DNA from: Flavobacterium sp. UBA807
GTDB taxonomy: Bacteria; Bacteroidota; Bacteroidia; Flavobacteriales; Flavobacteriaceae
Assembly (NCBI GenBank): GCA_002296885.1
Contig: DBIH01000066.1
Coordinates: forward strand, 1 to 8,923
DNA length: 8,923 nucleotides
Direction: 5' to 3'
Shown here one piece after another: positions 1-6,846 of this stretch. Positions within the stretch are counted from its first letter, which is position 1, and every line of letters starts with the position of its first letter. The notes beneath the pieces were generated by a model. It had not been told where the DNA came from. It saw only the letters and a program-made list of their open reading frames with translations, and did no database searches. The translations under genes and the position numbers were made by a program.

Positions 1-5
1 AGGTT

Positions 6-36
6 TTTGTAATGAAAGAAGAATAACTTAAATTAG
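6..36 (+). promoter_or_regulatory. Putative promoter of the prenyl synthase operon
   Basis: TTTG at 6-9 and TAAATTAG at 29-36 are separated by 19 nt. This matches the Bacteroidota housekeeping promoter (TTTG, about 17-23 nt, TAnnTTTG) with one mismatch in the -7 box. Transcription would begin near 41-43, leaving a leader of about 10 nt before the ATG at 52. The spacing is good, but the mismatch keeps this tentative. Confidence 0.45.
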
Positions 37-51
37 CCCAAAATATTTTAC

Positions 52-1026
52 ATGCAAGCGATATCGCATTATCAGGAAATAGTCAAAGCACATTTTAAAT
101 CATTGGCGTTAAAAAATGAGCCGAAGAATTTATATGAACCCATACGTTATATCCTTTCGCTTGGCGGAAAAAGACTGCGCCCGGTTTTGACACTAATGGC
201 AACAGAAGTTTTTGATGCAGATTGTAAAAAAGCTTTGTCAGCGGCAACAGCCGTAGAGTTTTTTCATAATTTCTCATTGATTCATGATGACATCATGGAT
301 GATGCGCCTTTGCGAAGAGGTAATGAAACCGTTCATGAAAAATGGGACATTAATACCGGAATCCTTTCGGGTGATGCCATGCTTATTTTGGCTTATCAAT
401 ATTTCGAAGAATATGAACCACAAATTTTCCGTGAACTGGCAAAATTATTCAGCAAAACGGCGCTTGAAGTTTGTGAAGGACAGCAATATGATATCGATTT
501 TGAAACCCGTGAAAATGTCACAATTCCCGAGTATTTGAAAATGATTGAATTCAAAACGGCAGTTTTAGTTGGAGCTGCCATGAAAATGGGGGCAATCGTT
601 GCCGAAACTTCACAAAAAAACGCAGATTCCATTTATGATTTTGGATTGAATTTGGGAATTGCTTTCCAGCTTCAAGATGATTATCTGGATGCTTTTGGCA
701 ACCCGGAAACTTTTGGCAAACAGGTTGGAGGCGACATCATCGAAAACAAAAAAACCTATTTGTATCTAAAAGCTATGGAATTTGCATCTGCCAGTGAAAA
801 AGAACAATTGTTGCATTTGTTTTCCATTCAACCCAACGACAATACCGATAAAATCAATTCGGTGAAGGAAATTTTCAATCAGACCGGTGCATCAGCAGCG
901 ACACAGAAAGCAATAGAACAATACACCTTCAAGGCATTGGCAACTTTGGAAAAAATGAATATCGGTACAGATAAAAAAGCAATCCTAAAAACTTTTGCCG
1001 AGAATTTAATGAAAAGAAATGTCTAG
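52..1026 (+). CDS. Trans-isoprenyl diphosphate synthase (polyprenyl synthetase family)
   Basis: This 324-residue cytosolic enzyme condenses isopentenyl diphosphate onto an allylic diphosphate to make a linear all-trans prenyl diphosphate. Visible motifs are GGKRLRP (38-44), which binds IPP, the first Asp-rich motif DDIMDD at 79-84 followed by LRRG, a conserved K/T/Q region, and the second Asp-rich motif DDYLD at 209-213; the two Asp motifs bind Mg-diphosphate. The first motif is DDxxD without the two-residue insert typical of bacterial FPP synthases, and Phe74 lies five residues before it. In related enzymes an aromatic residue at that position limits the chain, so I infer a short-to-medium product such as GGPP, perhaps for carotenoids; a menaquinone-chain role cannot be excluded. 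The length is normal for the family. The ATG at 52 follows an A/T-rich leader and fits the promoter at 6-36. The gene overlaps its downstream neighbour by 8 nt. Confidence 0.93.
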   Translation: MQAISHYQEIVKAHFKSLALKNEPKNLYEPIRYILSLGGKRLRPVLTLMATEVFDADCKKALSAATAVEFFHNFSLIHDDIMDDAPLRRGNETVHEKWDINTGILSGDAMLILAYQYFEEYEPQIFRELAKLFSKTALEVCEGQQYDIDFETRENVTIPEYLKMIEFKTAVLVGAAMKMGAIVAETSQKNADSIYDFGLNLGIAFQLQDDYLDAFGNPETFGKQVGGDIIENKKTYLYLKAMEFASASEKEQLLHLFSIQPNDNTDKINSVKEIFNQTGASAATQKAIEQYTFKALATLEKMNIGTDKKAILKTFAENLMKRNV

Positions 1027-1375
1027 TTTCATAGCACCATCAACTACAGACAGTTTGCTTTCGGAAGCCGAAAAAGAAAATCTGTACTCCAAACTGATTG
1101 ACCAAATCAACAAAGATTTCAATTTTGCCAATGAAGCCATAGATTTTCCACAAAGTACAAGTCCATTCGAACTAAAAGTGCAGCTTCACGAAAAAATCTA
1201 CAGAATGATTCAGTATAAATATGCCGAATTACTCAACTTGCTTTATATCATTGATGTTCCCGAAAACAATGTCAAACAGCTTGACGGCTCTGATGCTGTT
1301 GAGCTTTCGGAGCAAATCGCCTTCCTCGTTTTAAAACGTGAATGGATGAAAGTTTGGTTTAGGAATAAATTTTAA
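1019..1375 (+). CDS. Conserved hypothetical protein, 118 aa
   Basis: I cannot assign a function. The protein is 118 residues, soluble and rich in charged residues, with no signal peptide or membrane segment. It looks mostly helical, with a hydrophobic stretch (about 70-80, LLNLLYIID) and a C-terminus with several aromatic and basic residues (LVLKREWMKVWFRNKF). From memory, similar short proteins follow this prenyl synthase in other flavobacteria, which would make it a conserved partner, but I cannot verify that here. Its ATG lies inside the end of the prenyl synthase gene (8-nt overlap), so the two are very probably cotranscribed and translationally coupled. Base composition resembles the upstream gene. 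Its stop is 5 nt from the stop of the converging minus-strand gene, with no terminator hairpin between them. Confidence 0.82.
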   Translation: MSSFIAPSTTDSLLSEAEKENLYSKLIDQINKDFNFANEAIDFPQSTSPFELKVQLHEKIYRMIQYKYAELLNLLYIIDVPENNVKQLDGSDAVELSEQIAFLVLKREWMKVWFRNKF

Positions 1376-1380
1376 TCCTG

Positions 1381-1683
1381 TTATTTCTTTAAACTAATTA
1401 AGATAAGAATAAACATTAGCACAAAAAATATTGCCATAAAAATAAACATATTATTAAAAAATGGGCTTGAATTTTTTTTCAATTCGTTTTTAATTATGTT
1501 TTCTAGCTTTATAGCTTTGATATCATCCTTTTCAAAGTTTTTCAAATATTCTAAAAGCCTTCCATTGTTATAACTATTAATAAAATCACTTAAATAAAAA
1601 TTGCCTGTATTTTCAAATTTTTCTATTAAATCTTTGAATTCAGTTGCAATTAATATTTGTCTTATGGTTTTGGTTTTATTCAT
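1381..1683 (-). CDS. Hypothetical protein with C-terminal membrane anchor, 100 aa
   Basis: I do not recognise the family. The first ~75 residues are polar and probably helical (many Lys, Asn, Glu, Ile), and residues ~77-97 form one strongly hydrophobic helix (FIFMAIFFVLMFILILISL) ending in LysLys. That is the layout of a tail-anchored inner-membrane protein with its soluble part in the cytoplasm. There is no signal peptide. The start ATG at 1683 lies 4 nt after the stop of the upstream minus-strand gene, so the two are probably cotranscribed. The DNA is extremely AT-rich (1381-1680 is about 20% GC by count), far below the flanking genes, which suggests acquisition from elsewhere or relaxed constraint. 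The uninterrupted frame, clean membrane helix and tight spacing argue that it is a real gene. A role in stress or toxicity is possible, but nothing in the sequence shows it. Confidence 0.62.
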   Translation of the reverse strand: MNKTKTIRQILIATEFKDLIEKFENTGNFYLSDFINSYNNGRLLEYLKNFEKDDIKAIKLENIIKNELKKNSSPFFNNMFIFMAIFFVLMFILILISLKK

Positions 1684-1687
1684 AGTT

Positions 1688-2041
1688 TTAAGTTTTATCT
1701 ATTTTTTTAATAAAAATTAGTTCTTTTTTAATTTTATTATATTTAAACAAAAGTTTTGTTGGCTTGCCAGGGTCGTATATGTTGTAATTGTTTTCTTTTA
1801 TCCAGTTATTTATTTTTATATCATATAAATCGTATCCTTTCTTGCGGATTTTCGATGTGAAATTGTCATTTGATGGACCACATTTAGTTTTAGTTTCTAT
1901 GAAGTCACTTGAATTATTTGTCCAAAATATTTTGATCGAAATTCCTCTTTTCCCAAATATTGTTTTTGAATCATTTGTGTTTATGCCAAATCTATATTTG
2001 CTATTACCACACTTTTGAATGGTTAATTGTAAGTTCATCAT
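1688..2041 (-). CDS. Hypothetical protein, 117 aa, AT-rich
   Basis: I do not recognise the family. The protein is 117 residues, strongly basic (many Lys) and Asn-rich, with no signal peptide and no membrane helix. The N-terminal half alternates hydrophobic and polar residues (LQLTIQKCG, YRFGINTN, ISIKIFW) as in beta strands. The C-terminal half contains a tract ending in KGYDLYDIKINNWIKENNY, possibly a helix. Two Cys (about 11 and 54) are visible. The start forms a TAATG overlap with the stop of the beta-barrel gene, so translation is probably coupled to it; a second in-frame ATG follows directly at 2038. It is 4 nt from the next gene. GC is about 23-28%, contrasting with the ~45% sampled in the adjacent beta-barrel gene. 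It is probably a small accessory protein in a horizontally acquired pair. Confidence 0.6.
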   Translation of the reverse strand: MMNLQLTIQKCGNSKYRFGINTNDSKTIFGKRGISIKIFWTNNSSDFIETKTKCGPSNDNFTSKIRKKGYDLYDIKINNWIKENNYNIYDPGKPTKLLFKYNKIKKELIFIKKIDKT

Positions 2042-2601
2042 TAAAAATAAGCTCTCACAAACGGCATAAACGCACTGCCATAAACATTTTTGTCTTTATC
2101 ATAAAGTACGTTGACACGAGCGCCAATAGTTACATTGCCTTCCTGATAACCGGCACCTAAAAACAAACCGGTATTCCAGAAGCTTTCTTTAAAATTCCCT
2201 CCCAAATCAGTATATTGATTGTGTACATTCACTTCTTCGAGTTCGAGCGAAAACTGAATTTCCTCAATCGGATTGTAAAGCCCGATTAAGCTACCGCCAT
2301 ACAGATCTGAAGAATAATAATGCTTTTTTTTCAATCTGCTGAATTGTAATCCGGTTCCAAACGCAAAGTGTTCATTAAAATTATATATAGCACTCGGTGC
2401 AATAGTCGCATCGGTATAATCGTTGCCAACAGCCAGACCGAATCCGCCACCAAAACGGACATGTTCCCAAAAATCACCGGTTTTAGCTTTTGGCAAATTG
2501 GCTTCCTGCGCATAAAAAGTAGCTGATGCCATCAAAAAAATAACACTCAAAAAAGTTTTATAGAAGCTGATTGAAATACTGGATTTCATGATTTTTTTCA
2601 T
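2041..2601 (-). CDS. Outer-membrane beta-barrel protein with signal peptide, 186 aa
   Basis: Residues 1-31 form a Sec signal peptide: basic start (MKKIMK), hydrophobic core (FLSVIFLMASATF) and a likely signal peptidase I site near YAQ-E. The mature ~155 residues show alternating strands rich in Gly and aromatics (RFGGGFGLAVGN, FAFGTGLQF, GLFLGAGY, VTIGARVNVLYD) and end in FVRAYF; a terminal Phe is the usual signal for barrel insertion. I read this as a small outer-membrane barrel of about 8 strands with unknown cargo. From memory, homologues in flavobacteria are often labelled alpha-ketoglutarate decarboxylase. Nothing here resembles such an enzyme; the label probably comes from proximity to sucA, which diverges from it here. 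An alternative start at Met5 (2589) would also leave a usable signal peptide. It leads a probable operon with the two AT-rich genes downstream. Confidence 0.82.
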   Translation of the reverse strand: MKKIMKSSISISFYKTFLSVIFLMASATFYAQEANLPKAKTGDFWEHVRFGGGFGLAVGNDYTDATIAPSAIYNFNEHFAFGTGLQFSRLKKKHYYSSDLYGGSLIGLYNPIEEIQFSLELEEVNVHNQYTDLGGNFKESFWNTGLFLGAGYQEGNVTIGARVNVLYDKDKNVYGSAFMPFVRAYF

Positions 2602-2617
2602 TTAATTTTTTAAAACA

Positions 2618-2625
2618 TAAAAGTA
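2618..2625 (-). promoter_or_regulatory. Possible -7 box for the beta-barrel gene
   Basis: On the minus strand this reads TACTTTTA, one mismatch from TAnnTTTG, and would place transcription start about 10 nt before the ATG at 2601. I see no good TTTG at the expected -33 distance in this AT-rich spacer, so the call is weak. Confidence 0.28.
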
Positions 2626-2658
2626 TCTAAAATAATTAATAATTTCTTTCATTTATTG

Positions 2659-2666
2659 TACTTTTG
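2659..2666 (+). promoter_or_regulatory. -7 box of the sucA promoter
   Basis: TACTTTTG matches the Bacteroidota -7 consensus TAnnTTTG exactly. The expected -33 TTTG is not clear about 19 nt upstream (around 2636-2640). Transcription would start near 2671-2673, giving a leader of roughly 34 nt before the ATG at 2706. The box spans the TTG at 2664, which therefore cannot be the translation start. The 104-nt spacer 2602-2705 is shared with the divergent beta-barrel gene. Confidence 0.55.
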
Positions 2667-2705
2667 CCAAACTATTATACAAATCAGGACATTCAATTAT
2701 ATTTT

Positions 2706-5489
2706 ATGGATAGGTTTTCCTTTTTAAACGCAGCACACACCGCATTTTTTGCCGATTTATACGACCAATACCTTCAAAATCCCGATAGCGTTGAACCAAG
2801 CTGGAGAGCATTTTTCCAGGGTTTCGACTTTGCTCAGACAAGTTATGGCGAAGAAGAATATTTTGATGCACCGGTGCAGGAACTGGCGAATTATGCTGCT
2901 AATGTTCCTCAAAACGGACAGGTTTCTGATAAGCTTCAAAAAGAATTCAATGTGCTGAAATTAATTGACGGCTATAGAACACGCGGTCATCTTTTTACCG
3001 AGACTAATCCGGTGCGTACGCGAAGACAATCTACACCGACATTGGATTTGGAAAATTTCGGATTGTCATCAGCCGATTTGGATACGGTTTTTGATGCTGC
3101 TAAAATTTTAGGACATAAGCCATCAACATTAAGGGAAATCATCACGCACCTGAAAAACGTGTATTGCCAACATATTGGTATCGAATACATGTATATGAGA
3201 AAACCTGAAGTAATTCAGTGGATTCAGGATAAAATCAATGTAAATGATAACCTTCCGAATTTTAATGCCGAACAAAAGAAACATATCTTAGGAAAACTCA
3301 ACGAAGCGGTTTCTTTCGAGAACTTTTTGCATACAAAATACGTTGGTCAAAAACGTTTCTCACTTGAAGGTGGCGAAAGTATTATCCCGGCTTTAGATGC
3401 CTTGATTGATGCTGCTGCCGAAAAAGGCGTTGAACAGTTTGTCATGGGAATGGCACACAGAGGAAGATTGAATATCCTTGCCAATATTTTCGGAAAAGCA
3501 ACTCAGGATATCTTCTCTGAGTTTGACGGAAAAGATTACGACAAAGAATATTTCGACGGTGATGTTAAATACCACTTGGGTTTAACTGCCGAAAGAAAAA
3601 CAAAATCAGGTAAAAAAATCAACCTGAATCTGGCGCCAAATCCATCGCACCTGGAAACCGTTGGTGCTGTGATAGAAGGAATTACAAGAGCAAAACAAGA
3701 CAAATATTTCCCAGACGATTTCTCTAAAGTATTGCCAATCGCCGTTCACGGTGATGCCGCAGTAGCAGGACAGGGAATCGTATACGAGATTGTGCAAATG
3801 GCGCAATTGGACGGGTACAAAACCGGAGGAACAATCCATATTGTAATCAACAATCAGGTTGGATTTACGACGAATTATTTGGATGCACGTTCGTCGACTT
3901 ATTGCACCGATGTTGCCAAAGTAACTTTATCACCGGTACTTCACGTAAATTCTGACGATGCCGAAGCCGTGGTTCATGCGATGCTTTTTGCGTTAGATTT
4001 TAGAATGCAGTTCGGACGCGATGTATTCATCGATTTGTTAGGCTATAGAAAATACGGACACAACGAAGGAGATGAGCCACGTTTCACACAGCCGGTTTTA
4101 TATAAAATCATCGCCCGTCATAAAAACCCAAGAGATATTTATGCCGAAAAATTAATCACTGACGGAATCGTAGATGCGGCTTATCTGACCAAAATAGAAA
4201 ATGATTATAAGGAAAAGCTGGATGAAAATTTACAGGAATCCCGTAAAAAGGATTTAACCATCATCAAACCTTTTATGCAGGACGAATGGAAAGGCTATGT
4301 TCAGGTTTCGGATGACGAAATGTTGAAAAAAGTCGATACCAAATTTGATAAAAAACAATTAGACGAAATCATCGTTTCGGTTTCGACTTTGCCTTCTGAT
4401 AAAAAATTCATCAGCAAAATAACCAAAATTGTTACCGACAGAAAAGTACAGTACGACAATGACGTTATTGATTGGGGAACTGCCGAAACCTTGGCTTACG
4501 GTTCGTTACTGACCGAAGGTTATGATGTTCGTATTTCAGGTCAGGATGTAGAAAGAGGAACATTCTCTCATCGTCATGCCGTTGTAAAAGTGGAAGACAG
4601 CGAAGAAGAAGTAATCCTTTTGGATACTGTAAAAGGTAAAAAAGGAAGATTCAATATTTTCAATTCGTTTCTTTCAGAATACGGAGTTCTTGGTTTTGAT
4701 TACGGGTATGCGTTGGCAAATCCAAATTCATTAACGATTTGGGAAGCACAGTTTGGCGATTTCTCTAACGGGGCCCAAATCATGATCGACCAGTATATTT
4801 CATGCGGAGAAGACAAATGGAACAACCAAAACGGTATCGTTTTATTGTTGCCTCACGGATACGAAGGTCAAGGAGCAGAACACTCTTCGGCACGTATGGA
4901 AAGATACCTGCAACTTTGTGCACGCCACAATATGTTTGTGGCCGATTGTACCACACCTGCCAATTTCTTCCACTTGTTAAGAAGACAGATGAAAACCAAA
5001 TTCCGCAAACCTTTGGTCGTATTTTCACCAAAAAGTTTGCTGCGTCATCCGTTATGCGTTTCAACGCGTGAGGAATTGTACAACGGACAGTTTCAGGAAA
5101 CGATTGATGACAATTCGGTTGATAAGAAAAAAGTAAAAACAGTAGTGTTCTGCACGGGAAAATTCTATTATGATATTCTGGCTGAACGCGAAAATTTAAA
5201 GAGAAATGATGTAGCTTTGGTTCGCATCGAGCAATTGTTCCCGTTCCCGGCTGAGCAGTTGAAAGCGATTATCAAAGGGTATCCAAATGCAGACGATTTC
5301 GTTTGGGCACAGGAAGAACCAAAAAATATGGGAGCTTACAGCTTTATGCTGATGAATTTCGATTTGGTAAAATGGAGACTGGCGTCGCTCAAAGCCTACG
5401 CCGCACCGGCAGCAGGAAGCAGCACACGTGACCGCCGCCGTCATGCCGATGCGATCAGAATGGTATTTGACAAGAATTTATTTCAATAA
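2706..5489 (+). CDS. sucA: 2-oxoglutarate dehydrogenase E1 component
   Basis: This is the thiamine-diphosphate-dependent E1 that decarboxylates 2-oxoglutarate and transfers the succinyl group to the lipoyl arm of E2 (SucB) in the TCA cycle. It is 927 residues from the ATG at 2706, close to the ~933 of E. coli SucA. The N-terminal motif (FLNAAHTAFFADLYDQYL then PSWRAFF) is the E1o segment that binds the complex core. Further signatures are HRGRLN (251-256), YHLG then NPSHLE, the ThDP region GDAAVAGQG (349-357), INNQVGFTT (381-389) and YGHNEGDEPRFTQP. In the C-terminal transketolase-like half are ERGTFSHRHAV, LTIWEAQFGDF and LPHGYEGQGAEHSSAR. An upstream in-frame TTG (2664) would add 14 residues, but it lies in the promoter -7 box and the family starts at MDRFSFLN. 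sucB follows after 133 nt on the same strand. No E3 gene is present in the window. Confidence 0.97.
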   Translation: MDRFSFLNAAHTAFFADLYDQYLQNPDSVEPSWRAFFQGFDFAQTSYGEEEYFDAPVQELANYAANVPQNGQVSDKLQKEFNVLKLIDGYRTRGHLFTETNPVRTRRQSTPTLDLENFGLSSADLDTVFDAAKILGHKPSTLREIITHLKNVYCQHIGIEYMYMRKPEVIQWIQDKINVNDNLPNFNAEQKKHILGKLNEAVSFENFLHTKYVGQKRFSLEGGESIIPALDALIDAAAEKGVEQFVMGMAHRGRLNILANIFGKATQDIFSEFDGKDYDKEYFDGDVKYHLGLTAERKTKSGKKINLNLAPNPSHLETVGAVIEGITRAKQDKYFPDDFSKVLPIAVHGDAAVAGQGIVYEIVQMAQLDGYKTGGTIHIVINNQVGFTTNYLDARSSTYCTDVAKVTLSPVLHVNSDDAEAVVHAMLFALDFRMQFGRDVFIDLLGYRKYGHNEGDEPRFTQPVLYKIIARHKNPRDIYAEKLITDGIVDAAYLTKIENDYKEKLDENLQESRKKDLTIIKPFMQDEWKGYVQVSDDEMLKKVDTKFDKKQLDEIIVSVSTLPSDKKFISKITKIVTDRKVQYDNDVIDWGTAETLAYGSLLTEGYDVRISGQDVERGTFSHRHAVVKVEDSEEEVILLDTVKGKKGRFNIFNSFLSEYGVLGFDYGYALANPNSLTIWEAQFGDFSNGAQIMIDQYISCGEDKWNNQNGIVLLLPHGYEGQGAEHSSARMERYLQLCARHNMFVADCTTPANFFHLLRRQMKTKFRKPLVVFSPKSLLRHPLCVSTREELYNGQFQETIDDNSVDKKKVKTVVFCTGKFYYDILAERENLKRNDVALVRIEQLFPFPAEQLKAIIKGYPNADDFVWAQEEPKNMGAYSFMLMNFDLVKWRLASLKAYAAPAAGSSTRDRRRHADAIRMVFDKNLFQ

Positions 5490-5496
5490 GGATTTA

Positions 5497-5515
5497 TCCT
5501 GAATTTATTTCAGGA
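5497..5515 (+). other. Stem-loop just after sucA
   Basis: TCCTGAA (5497-5503) pairs perfectly with TTCAGGA (5509-5515) around a 5-nt loop TTTAT. It begins 8 nt after the sucA stop. The following bases (GAGCTATTTCCC) are not a T tract, so it is not a classical intrinsic terminator. It may be part of the interspersed repeat that follows, or a 3' end stabiliser that lowers sucB output relative to sucA. Confidence 0.5.
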
Positions 5516-5566
5516 GCTATTTCCCGCTTTCCGCGCTACATGGTAGCTTGCTGCAATCGGGGCTAG
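5514..5566 (-). repeat. Interspersed palindromic repeat, copy A (without insert)
   Basis: A GC-richer segment in the sucA-sucB spacer shares a core, on the opposite strand, with 6929-7022. Shared blocks are TCCGCGCTACATG (5530-5542) and GTAGCTTGCT (5543-5552), 23 contiguous matches when joined, with partial similarity beyond. GCTAC (5535-5539) and GTAGC (5543-5547) form a hairpin with loop ATG. The flanking text (GGAGCTATTTCCCGC, GGGGCTAG) resembles, from memory, a dispersed intergenic repeat of Flavobacterium genomes. A TTG at 5548 in this repeat opens a frame into sucB but is not a credible start. Confidence 0.75.
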
Positions 5567-5584
5567 AACATAAACACAACACAC

Positions 5585-5621
5585 ATTTAAAATTTAAAAT
5601 TCAAAATTTAAAATATTTAAA
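5585..5621 (+). repeat. Tandem 7-bp repeat ATTTAAA before sucB
   Basis: The units are 5585-5591, 5592-5598, 5599-5605 (ATTCAAA variant), 5606-5612, then an extra AT, then 5615-5621. One G separates the last unit from the sucB ATG at 5623. The A-rich unit occupies the place of the ribosome-binding region in an organism group that seldom uses Shine-Dalgarno pairing, so copy number could tune sucB translation without changing the reading frame. Confidence 0.8.
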
Positions 5622-5622
5622 G

Positions 5623-6846
5623 ATGATTTTAGAAATGAAAGTCCCTTCACCGGGAGAATCGATAAAAGAAGTTGAAATCGCTACGTGGTTGGTAAAAGAC
5701 GGCGATTATGTAGAAAAAGACCAGGCCATCGCTGAGGTCGATTCGGATAAAGCAACTTTAGAATTACCAGCTGAAGCAAGCGGAATTATTACTCTGAAAG
5801 CTTCCGAAGGTGACGCAGTTGCCGTTGGAGCCGTAGTTTGCCTGATTGATACCAGCGCGGCAAAACCAGGAGGAAGTGCTCCTGCAGCAGAAGTTAAGGC
5901 TGCTCCTGCTCCTGTAGCTGAAGCACCAAAGGTAGCACCAGTTGCGGCACCAGCACCAGTAACAACTTATGCCAGCCAGACACCATCACCAGCGGCAAGA
6001 AAAATATTAGACGAAAAAAATATCGACCCCACAACTGTTGCAGGAACAGGAAGAGGTGGCAGAATTACGAAAGAAGATGCGGTGAGAGGAGTGCCGTCAA
6101 TGGGGACACCAACAGGCGGACCACGTAGTTCTGAAAGAACAAAGCTTTCAATGCTGCGTCGTAAGGTTGCCGAAAGATTAGTGGCTGCGAAAAACGAAAC
6201 CGCAATGCTGACGACGTTCAACGAAGTTGATATGTCAGCAATTTATGCATTGCGTGACCAATACAAAGAAGAATTCAAAACCAAACATGGATTAGGATTG
6301 GGCTTTATGTCGTTTTTTACCAAAGCGGTTACAAGAGCTTTGCAATTATATCCTGACGTAAACTCTATGATTGATGGGCAGGAAAAAGTTTCTTATAACT
6401 TTTGTGATATTTCAGTAGCGGTTTCAGGACCAAAAGGATTAATGGTTCCAGTAGTTCGTGCGGCAGAAACGTTGACTTTCCGTGGTGTTGAAGCCGAAAT
6501 CAAACGATTGGCACTTCGTGCGCGTGACGGTCAGATTACTGTTGATGAAATGACTGGCGGAACATTTACGATTTCTAACGGAGGAGTTTTTGGAAGTATG
6601 TTGAGTACACCAATCATCAATCCGCCGCAATCGGGAATTTTGGGAATGCACAATGTGGTAGACAGAGCGATTGTTAAAAACGGTCAAATCGTAATTGCTC
6701 CGGTAATGTTTGTGGCATTGTCTTATGACCACCGAATCATTGATGGACGTGAATCGGTTGGATTTTTGGTGGCTGTGAAAGAAGCATTGGAAAACCCGGT
6801 TGAAATTTTAATGGATAACAACCCTAAGAAAGCTTTAGAGCTTTAG
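5623..6846 (+). CDS. sucB: 2-oxoglutarate dehydrogenase E2, dihydrolipoyllysine succinyltransferase
   Basis: This is the core E2 of the 2-oxoglutarate dehydrogenase complex, which passes the succinyl group from E1 via a swinging lipoyl arm to CoA. It is 407 residues, as usual for SucB. Domains are a single lipoyl domain (about 3-77) with the lipoylated Lys43 in EVDSDKATLELPA, an Ala/Pro-rich flexible linker (about 79-118), a peripheral subunit-binding domain (about 121-156, SPAARKILDEKNID ... GGRITKEDA), and the acyltransferase domain to the end. The latter carries SNGGVFGSMLSTPIINPPQ and the catalytic DHRIIDG motif (His370, Asp374). The S-M-L-S-T-P form of the former favours succinyl- over acetyltransferase. 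The ATG at 5623 is chosen because the lipoyl domain begins there; an upstream TTG (5548) falls in a repeat. I see no separate promoter, so it is probably read with sucA. It ends in a strong terminator. Confidence 0.96.
   Translation: MILEMKVPSPGESIKEVEIATWLVKDGDYVEKDQAIAEVDSDKATLELPAEASGIITLKASEGDAVAVGAVVCLIDTSAAKPGGSAPAAEVKAAPAPVAEAPKVAPVAAPAPVTTYASQTPSPAARKILDEKNIDPTTVAGTGRGGRITKEDAVRGVPSMGTPTGGPRSSERTKLSMLRRKVAERLVAAKNETAMLTTFNEVDMSAIYALRDQYKEEFKTKHGLGLGFMSFFTKAVTRALQLYPDVNSMIDGQEKVSYNFCDISVAVSGPKGLMVPVVRAAETLTFRGVEAEIKRLALRARDGQITVDEMTGGTFTISNGGVFGSMLSTPIINPPQSGILGMHNVVDRAIVKNGQIVIAPVMFVALSYDHRIIDGRESVGFLVAVKEALENPVEILMDNNPKKALEL

Noticed and set aside
1..31. Possible tail of an upstream gene (short open frames ending at 10-12, 24-26 or 29-31)
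   Set aside because: Only 3-9 codons are visible in each frame, with no recognisable C-terminus and no way to choose among them.
1381..2041. Toxin-antitoxin or toxin-immunity pair
   Set aside because: Size and pairing would fit, but neither protein shows a DNA-binding, nuclease or known toxin motif. Kept only as an unknown pair.
2664..2705. sucA start at TTG 2664
   Set aside because: The codon is inside the -7 promoter box, so it would not be in the transcript, and the E1o N-terminal motif starts at the ATG at 2706.
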